Source: Thermoleophilia bacterium (GTDB taxonomy: Bacteria > Actinomycetota > Thermoleophilia > Miltoncostaeales > Miltoncostaeaceae). Taken from it: a stretch of DNA of 10,462 nucleotides. Position 1 is the first letter of the stretch. Each line of letters starts with the position of its first letter. The position numbers and the translations under genes are program-made. The DNA is taken from assembly GCA_029861485.1 (NCBI GenBank), contig JAOTZF010000037.1, forward strand, positions 1-10,462, read 5' to 3'. Below, one piece after another: positions 7,056 to 10,462 of this stretch. The notes under the pieces were generated by a model that was not told the DNA's origin, did not search any database, and worked only from the letters and a program-made list of their open reading frames with translations.

Positions 7056-7538
7056 CTAGAAGGGGATGTCGTCGTCCGCGGCCGGGGCCGAGCCGCTCAT
7101 GTCCGAGGTGTCCACGGGGACGTCCGCGGCCTGGCCGGTCGCCGGAGCCTGGTCGCTCCAGCCAGAACCCGACTGGTAGCTGCCACCGTCTCCGCCGCCC
7201 TCACCCCGGCTGTCGAGAAAGAAGATGTCGCGTGCGCGCACCTCGACGCTCTGGCGCTTGCCGCCGTCCTGGGACTCCCACTCGCGCCAGCTCAACGCGC
7301 CGTCGACGCCGATGCGCCGGCCCTTGCTCATGTACTGCGAGACGCTTTCGGCCTGGCGGCCGAAGACGACCACATCGAAGAAGTTCGGGCGGTCTCCCCA
7401 GTTGCCGGAGTCGTCTCTGGAGCGCGAGTTCACTGCGATCCTGAGGTTGCAGAGCGGATCGCCGGAGGCGGTGTGCCGCAACTCCGGGTCGCGGGTGAGG
7501 CGCCCGATCAAGGTGACGCGGTTCAGATCGGCTGGCAC
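7056..7538 (-). CDS. ssb: Single-stranded DNA-binding protein SSB
   Basis: SSB coats single-stranded DNA in replication, repair and recombination. The 160-aa protein has an N-terminal OB-fold (about residues 4-108), with LNRVTLIGRLTRDPELR, the central FFDVVVFGRQAESVSQYMSK and RARDIFFLD. A Gly/Ser/Ala-rich flexible tail follows, ending in the acidic protein-interaction tip DDDIPF. The start is GTG at 7536-7538, giving MPADLNRV, which fits the family; a strong AGGAGGA lies four bases upstream. It is 18 bp after the rpsF stop. The gene sits in its usual position between rpsF and rplI, which makes it the housekeeping rather than an accessory SSB. Confidence 0.97.
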   Translation of the reverse strand: MPADLNRVTLIGRLTRDPELRHTASGDPLCNLRIAVNSRSRDDSGNWGDRPNFFDVVVFGRQAESVSQYMSKGRRIGVDGALSWREWESQDGGKRQSVEVRARDIFFLDSRGEGGGDGGSYQSGSGWSDQAPATGQAADVPVDTSDMSGSAPAADDDIPF

Positions 7539-7542
7539 GGAA

Positions 7543-7549
7543 TCCTCCT
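7543..7549 (-). promoter_or_regulatory. Strong Shine-Dalgarno sequence of ssb
   Basis: On the minus strand this reads AGGAGGA, four bases before the GTG start of ssb. It confirms the GTG start and is the strongest ribosome-binding site seen in the operon. Confidence 0.8.
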
Positions 7550-7556
7550 GGGACGG

Positions 7557-7958
7557 CTAACGGCGCCCGCGCTGACGGCTCCTGCCGCCGCGCTGTGGCC
7601 GGCCTTCGCCCTCGGGCCGTTCGTCGACCGGCACGGGCGCTCCGTTGACGATCGCACGCTCGGCCTCGATCCGGGACAGACGGACCGTCGTGTGCCGCAG
7701 GGCGACATCGCGGCTGATGGAGAGCACCCGTCCCATCTCCTTGATGGCCGAGGCATTCGTGTCGCAGGTCAGGACCACGAACCGGGCCTCGGGCTGCTTA
7801 TCGATGGCGTAGGCGATCTTGCGACGGCCCCAATCGTCCATGTGATGGATGATTCCGCCGTCCGCGCGCAGCAACTCCTGCACGCGCTCCAGCAGCTCTT
7901 GCTGGCGCTCCTCGGACGCGTCCGCGTTGAGGACGAGCATGATTTCGTATGAGGTGAT
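7557..7958 (-). CDS. rpsF: Small-subunit ribosomal protein bS6, apparent AUC start
   Basis: bS6 binds the 30S platform together with bS18. The fold is recognised by YEIMLVLNADASEER, GGIIHHMDDWGRRKIAYAI, RFVVLTCDTN and SRDVALRHTTVRL, followed by a basic tail ending RSRQRGRR. The first ordinary start codon is ATG at 7938-7940 (127 aa), but that cuts off the conserved Y-E-I that opens the first beta strand in this family (typically M-R-x-Y-E-I-M). Those residues are encoded in frame just upstream as ATC ACC TCA TAC GAA ATC. There is no ATG, GTG, TTG or CTG between the in-frame TAG (7974-7976) and 7940. GGAGG (7964-7968) lies exactly five bases before the ATC at 7956-7958 and 23 bases before the ATG. 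I therefore extend the gene to 7958 (133 aa, M-T-S-Y-E-I-M). Gene identity is very sure; the start is a reasoned proposal. First gene of the operon. Confidence 0.93.
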   Translation of the reverse strand: MTSYEIMLVLNADASEERQQELLERVQELLRADGGIIHHMDDWGRRKIAYAIDKQPEARFVVLTCDTNASAIKEMGRVLSISRDVALRHTTVRLSRIEAERAIVNGAPVPVDERPEGEGRPQRGGRSRQRGRR

Positions 7959-7963
7959 CTCTG

Positions 7964-7968
7964 CCTCC
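7964..7968 (-). promoter_or_regulatory. Shine-Dalgarno sequence of rpsF
   Basis: Minus strand GGAGG, five bases before an ATC codon and 23 bases before the first ATG of the rpsF frame. The distance decides in favour of initiation at ATC 7956-7958. Confidence 0.65.
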
Positions 7969-7975
7969 GCTGGCT

Positions 7976-8147
7976 ATGGGCCCGTAGGTGCGTCGTGCGC
8001 ACTCGATTGTCGCGGCGTGTTCTACTCCGCGAGGCAAGGCAATATATCAACGGCACTCGTGACCGAATACCTGCCTAGTCTGCCGATTTTGAAGCGAATT
8101 CGACGCGCTCGTCATATCATCGAGCCGACCCCGCGAATGGAGCGACC
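7976..8147. promoter_or_regulatory. Divergent control region between the ribosomal operon and the 8148 gene
   Basis: The spacer is clearly more AT-rich than its neighbours and must carry the operon promoter. On the minus strand GATATATT (about 8042-8049, read backwards) is the best AT-rich -10-like patch, with no strong -35. A small hairpin, GTGCG/CGCAC with a five-base loop (7988-8002), would lie in the rpsF leader. On the plus strand TTGAAG (8089-8094), 17 bases, then TCATAT (8112-8117) is a possible promoter for the 8148 gene. AGCGAATT (8093-8100) and TCATATCA (8112-8119) recur upstream of the regulator pair. Confidence 0.45.
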
Positions 8148-8393
8148 ATGATCGGTCTTGGCAGATGGATGGTGGCCGGCGCCGTGGCGCTCGGCGCCGG
8201 CGTCGTGGCCGCCGTGCTGAGCAAGCGCGCAGGCGGGGCAGATGAGCCCGGCCCACCCCGGTCGGCCATTGACGATCCTCCGCCGTTCGGGTCGGGCAGC
8301 GACGATCCCCAGGCTGCCCTCGACGCGGCGCGAGCACGCCTTCGGCAGCGCGCCGACGAGGTGAAGACGCAATTGGAGCGCCACTCGGATTGA
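8148..8393 (+). CDS. Small single-pass membrane protein, unknown function
   Basis: This 81-aa protein has one hydrophobic segment at about residues 8-24 (MVAGAVALGAGVVAAVL), a following basic SKR, a Pro/Gly/Asp linker, and a charged helix at the end (LDAARARLRQRADEVKTQLE). Such a layout suggests an N-terminal membrane anchor with a cytoplasmic helical or coiled-coil tail. It resembles TatA in outline only, because the Phe-Gly hinge after the membrane helix and the TatA amphipathic helix are missing. The ATG at 8148 is preceded by GGAG (8139-8142) five bases away, which supports the start. It is divergent from rpsF and convergent with the regulator gene at 8427. I do not recognise the family. 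Confidence 0.75.
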   Translation: MIGLGRWMVAGAVALGAGVVAAVLSKRAGGADEPGPPRSAIDDPPPFGSGSDDPQAALDAARARLRQRADEVKTQLERHSD

Positions 8394-8408
8394 GTGGGCG
8401 AGAGCAGG

Positions 8409-8428
8409 AGCCGGGCGGCCCTCCGGCT
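8409..8428. terminator. Possible bidirectional terminator hairpin
   Basis: AGCCGG (8409-8414) and CCGGCT (8423-8428) can pair around an eight-base loop, in the 33-bp gap between two convergent genes and just touching the stop of the 8427 gene. The position suits a shared terminator, but there is no T-run on either side and short GC-rich stems are common in this DNA. Confidence 0.3.
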
Positions 8429-9116
8429 ATGCGAGCGCCGGCGCGCCGCCGCGCGTAGCGCGACTGGCGACTGCCGCTGCCCACGCAGTCGCGACCCGGA
8501 CGGTGAGCTGGCTCATGGCCGCCACCACCTCGTGACGCTGGCCCTCGGTCATGGGCTTGGGAGTTTCGCTCAGGGCGAGCTCCATCGCGCGCTCGAGCGC
8601 GAGGCTGCCGCCCAGCGTGACCTCGGCGGTGGATCCGGCGAGCCCATGCGCGCGACCGTAGGTCTCCGCGCGCTCCAAGGCCTCAGCGAGGCTGCCTGAA
8701 TCGAGAGCGTCGGCCAATGCGTCGACCCACGCGCGAACGACATTGCGTCGCTCCGCGGGTGGGAGACGTCGATAGGCAACCTCAGCCGGACCTTCGACGA
8801 GTTCCTCAACGTGGTCGGAGACCCGGTCCGCGCGCGACCGGAGGGCCTCGGCGCTGTGGGGCTCCATCGGGACGACCGTGACGGCGCGCCGCGGGGTCCG
8901 CGCCGGGCGGGAGGGCTGCTGGGCCAGCCAGTCGCGAAGCACCTCGGGGTCGAAGCGGCGGTGGCCGCCGGCGGTCCTGAGATGGGGAATGCGCCCTTCG
9001 CTGGCCCAGAGCCGAAGGGTGCTCGGGCTGACGCCGAGTGCTCTGGCCGCCGCTGAGACCGACAGCCACGGCCCATCGCCGCGCCGGTTGGCCCCGCGGG
9101 CGGACTCGGTACTCAT
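8427..9116 (-). CDS. MerR/BldC-like DNA-binding regulator with helical C-terminal domain (copy 1)
   Basis: The 229-aa protein carries an N-terminal MerR-type winged helix-turn-helix (about residues 17-64): LSVSAAARALGVSPSTLRLW, then GRIPHLRTAGGHRRFDPEVL. The GGHRRF wing is typical of the MerR/BldC/excisionase group. A short Pro/Arg linker follows, then an all-helical domain (about 85-220) with no recognised ligand motif; cobalamin-binding signatures were not seen. The segment GSLAEALERAETYGRAHGLA faintly recalls the helical N-terminal domain of RsbR-type proteins, a weak inference. Its ATG overlaps the TGA of the upstream paralogue (ATGA at 9113-9116). GAGGAG (9122-9127) lies five bases before it, so the two are translationally coupled. 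It probably acts in the cytoplasm as a DNA-binding partner of its paralogue. Confidence 0.9.
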   Translation of the reverse strand: MSTESARGANRRGDGPWLSVSAAARALGVSPSTLRLWASEGRIPHLRTAGGHRRFDPEVLRDWLAQQPSRPARTPRRAVTVVPMEPHSAEALRSRADRVSDHVEELVEGPAEVAYRRLPPAERRNVVRAWVDALADALDSGSLAEALERAETYGRAHGLAGSTAEVTLGGSLALERAMELALSETPKPMTEGQRHEVVAAMSQLTVRVATAWAAAVASRATRGGAPALA

Positions 9117-9817
9117 CGCAGCTCCTCGTCCTGCTGAACCTGCAGGCGGCGCTGCACACCATCGGCGTAGCCGGACGCGACGCGGACCACGATGCGGTCC
9201 AGGGCGCGCTGCAAGGCACGACGCTCAGCGTCGGTGCTGAGCTCCGCGGCCACCAAACGGTCGATGGCGCGGCGCAGTGAAAGCATCTCCGTGACGGGCA
9301 GCTCGCCGGGCTGGCCGGCGGCGCCGTGGCGGTAGCCCTCCCACTCGGCGTCGCGATAGGCGGCTGAGAGGTCTCCGCTGCTGAGGGCCTCTTCGAGCAG
9401 TCGGAGCGTCTCGCTGACTCGGCCGCGACGCGTGGCGCTCGGGCGTGAGGCCGAGCCCGCGCGGGCTCGGCCGAGCTCCTCCTCGAATGCGCTCAGCAGC
9501 TCATCGTGCTGATCCGCGATGCGCTCTGAGGCCTCGGCGAGCGACTCCATGCGGGTCGGCACCAGCTCGGTCGGCGCGGAGCGTGGCGCCGGCGGCCCGC
9601 CTCCCCGCTCATTAAGCCACTCGACGAGAGCGTTCAGCTCGAATCGACGGTGGCCACCCTCGGTGCGGTGGTGCGGGACCCATCCCTGGGCGGCCCAGGC
9701 CCGCAGCGAGGAGGGGCTGACCCCAAGCAATCGGGCGGCCGCGGAAACCGAAAGCAGCTCACGCTCATGCTGACCAGGGGGGGTGCGCTCAGAGATATCG
9801 GCCACTTTCACGCTCAT
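9113..9817 (-). CDS. MerR/BldC-like DNA-binding regulator with helical C-terminal domain (copy 2)
   Basis: The 234-aa protein is built like its downstream neighbour: winged helix-turn-helix at about residues 21-70 (LLSVSAAARLLGVSPSSLRA, then GWVPHHRTEGGHRRFELNAL), a Pro-rich linker, and an all-helical C-terminal region (about 90-225) ending in a Gln/Glu-rich stretch. The DNA-binding halves of the two proteins are nearly the same, while the C-terminal halves share only layout and scattered residues. This suggests an old tandem duplication with retained DNA specificity and diverged sensing or partner surfaces. The ATG at 9817 has only a weak GGAAG upstream. The spacer upstream carries inverted AGCGAATT words that could be its own operator. 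No effector-binding motif was recognised. Confidence 0.9.
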   Translation of the reverse strand: MSVKVADISERTPPGQHERELLSVSAAARLLGVSPSSLRAWAAQGWVPHHRTEGGHRRFELNALVEWLNERGGGPPAPRSAPTELVPTRMESLAEASERIADQHDELLSAFEEELGRARAGSASRPSATRRGRVSETLRLLEEALSSGDLSAAYRDAEWEGYRHGAAGQPGELPVTEMLSLRRAIDRLVAAELSTDAERRALQRALDRIVVRVASGYADGVQRRLQVQQDEELR

Positions 9818-10054
9818 CGCGTTCTTACTTCCATCTCATTCTACGAGACGGGACCGACGATTGGGAGACACCCGCAACATCGTGTTCGTCCCTGTGATGC
9901 TGATTGTTTCAGCGAATTCTCTCTCACCCAACCTCACCGCGAGGCGCCGTACCGGGAAAGCGTCCAAATTCGCTCATATCAAAGATTCACTTTCATAGTC
10001 TTCACAAAGAGAGCACCTGCCGGAGGTCGCTCGAGCGGCTTCGCCTTATCCGAC
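9818..10054. promoter_or_regulatory. Control region upstream of the regulator pair
   Basis: This 237-bp AT-richer spacer separates the thioredoxin-like gene from the regulator pair, both read leftward. It contains AGCGAATT on the plus strand at 9911-9918 and on the minus strand at 9967-9974, an inverted pair about 56 bp apart centre to centre, plus TCATATCA at 9974-9981. On the minus strand TAGAAT (9838-9843) is a -10-like word 20 bases before the regulator ATG, without a good -35. CGCTCGAGCG (10028-10037) is a perfect palindrome just after the thioredoxin-like gene, but no T-run follows. Confidence 0.4.
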
Positions 10055-10462
10055 TCAGCTGCTGAGACGGCCCTTGCTCTTCACGGCCGAGTGCTGCGCG
10101 CGGCGCGCGGCGGTCTCTTCCAAGATGTTTCTCTCCGCGTCCGTCAAATCCTTGCCCACGGGAGCCGCAGGCGGGCCGAGCACCGCTGTCAGCCACTCGT
10201 CCAGGGCGTAGGACGGAGCCGCGCCGGGGCGGGTGGCGACCGTCCGCCCGTCGCGGAGCAGGAAGAGCGCAGGGGCGCTTGCGCGACTGACGCGTATCTC
10301 TCGGGGCCACAGCTCGGTCTCGCGCAGAGCCCAGTCCTCCGGCGTCGCCAGCACGATGGATTCCACCACCACGCCGGGGCGGCTCGCGGCGATGGTCGGC
10401 AGGCTCGCCGCCAGCAGCGCGCTGGCGGGGCACTTCGGGATTCCGATGCCGAGCAGGCCGTG
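10055..10462 (-). CDS. Thioredoxin-fold protein with CPAS motif, N-terminus outside window
   Basis: Reading the minus strand from the window edge gives 135 residues, open to the edge. The first visible residues, HGLLGIGIPKCPASALLAAS, place a Cys-Pro-Ala-Ser motif where thioredoxins have CxxC, followed by a helix. Further on, SAPALFLLRDGRTV matches the cis-proline and beta-hairpin of the thioredoxin fold, and the closing DEWLTAVLG matches the last helix. A charged tail of about 40 residues follows. One active-site Cys with Ser in the second position points to a monothiol or chaperone-type rather than a disulfide-reducing role, though the true partner or membrane anchor may lie outside the window. 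It reads in the same direction as the regulator pair but is separated from it by over 230 bp. Fold call fairly confident, role unknown. Confidence 0.75.
   Translation of the reverse strand, partial: HGLLGIGIPKCPASALLAASLPTIAASRPGVVVESIVLATPEDWALRETELWPREIRVSRASAPALFLLRDGRTVATRPGAAPSYALDEWLTAVLGPPAAPVGKDLTDAERNILEETAARRAQHSAVKSKGRLSS

Noticed and set aside
6483..7952. Long plus-strand open frame (489 codons) opposite dnaB, rplI, ssb and rpsF
   Set aside because: It lies fully antisense to four well-identified genes; the composition (His/Arg/Asp/Ala-rich, no motif) is the usual shadow in GC-rich DNA.
8148..8393. TatA/TatE translocase subunit
   Set aside because: Size and single membrane segment are similar, but the Phe-Gly hinge and the following amphipathic helix are absent.
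9814..9834. Six-codon upstream reading frame whose TGA overlaps the regulator ATG at 9817
   Set aside because: It has no ribosome-binding site, and its ATG would lie at or before the transcription start set by the nearby TAGAAT; chance is likely.
10028..10037. CGCTCGAGCG palindrome after the thioredoxin-like gene as a terminator
   Set aside because: The stem is too short for a useful loop and no T-run follows; it is noted only as part of the spacer.
1..10462. CRISPR array, insertion sequence, prophage or tRNA/rRNA gene
   Set aside because: No regularly spaced repeats, transposase or integrase motifs, terminal inverted repeats or RNA gene signatures were seen; gene order looks like ordinary chromosome.

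Overview
The window is very GC-rich bacterial DNA with densely packed genes, several GTG starts and GC-biased third codon positions. The gene content (rpsF-ssb-rplI-dnaB-purA cluster, a sigma factor fused to a zinc-finger/membrane/Pro-rich tail, BldC-like MerR-type regulators) fits a high-GC actinobacterium, most likely class Thermoleophilia (Solirubrobacter/Conexibacter-like). That placement is an inference from gene style and order, not from a search.

Left part (1-3918): the 5' two-thirds of purD runs leftward off the edge. Divergent from it is a 165-aa protein with two C-terminal membrane segments (972-1469). Next comes a large ECF-type sigma factor (to 3395) whose C-terminus carries an H-x3-C-x2-C zinc-binding-type motif, a transmembrane segment and a long Pro/Glu-rich tail. 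It is followed at once by a small secreted or membrane-anchored Pro-rich protein (3427-3918). The last two look like a surface-sensing pair.

Middle part (3926-7958, all minus strand): a housekeeping operon transcribed rpsF-ssb-rplI-dnaB-purA with gaps of 12-22 bp. It joins ribosome, replication-fork and purine genes. rpsR, which usually sits between ssb and rplI, is absent. The conserved N-terminus of bS6 is encoded upstream of the first ordinary start codon, behind a well-placed Shine-Dalgarno sequence, so rpsF appears to start at an AUC codon.

Right part (8148-10462): a small single-pass membrane protein diverges from rpsF. Beyond it, on the minus strand, is a translationally coupled pair of paralogous MerR/BldC-like DNA-binding proteins with helical C-terminal domains. 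The edge holds a partial thioredoxin-fold protein with a CPAS (CxxS) active site. The spacer upstream of the regulator pair and the spacer between rpsF and the small membrane gene share the words AGCGAATT and TCATATCA, which may be operator sites of these regulators.

No tRNA, rRNA, CRISPR array, insertion sequence or phage gene was seen. The most unusual items are the AUC start of rpsF, the one-piece sigma/zinc-finger/membrane protein with its Pro-rich neighbour, and the coupled regulator pair with shared intergenic motifs.
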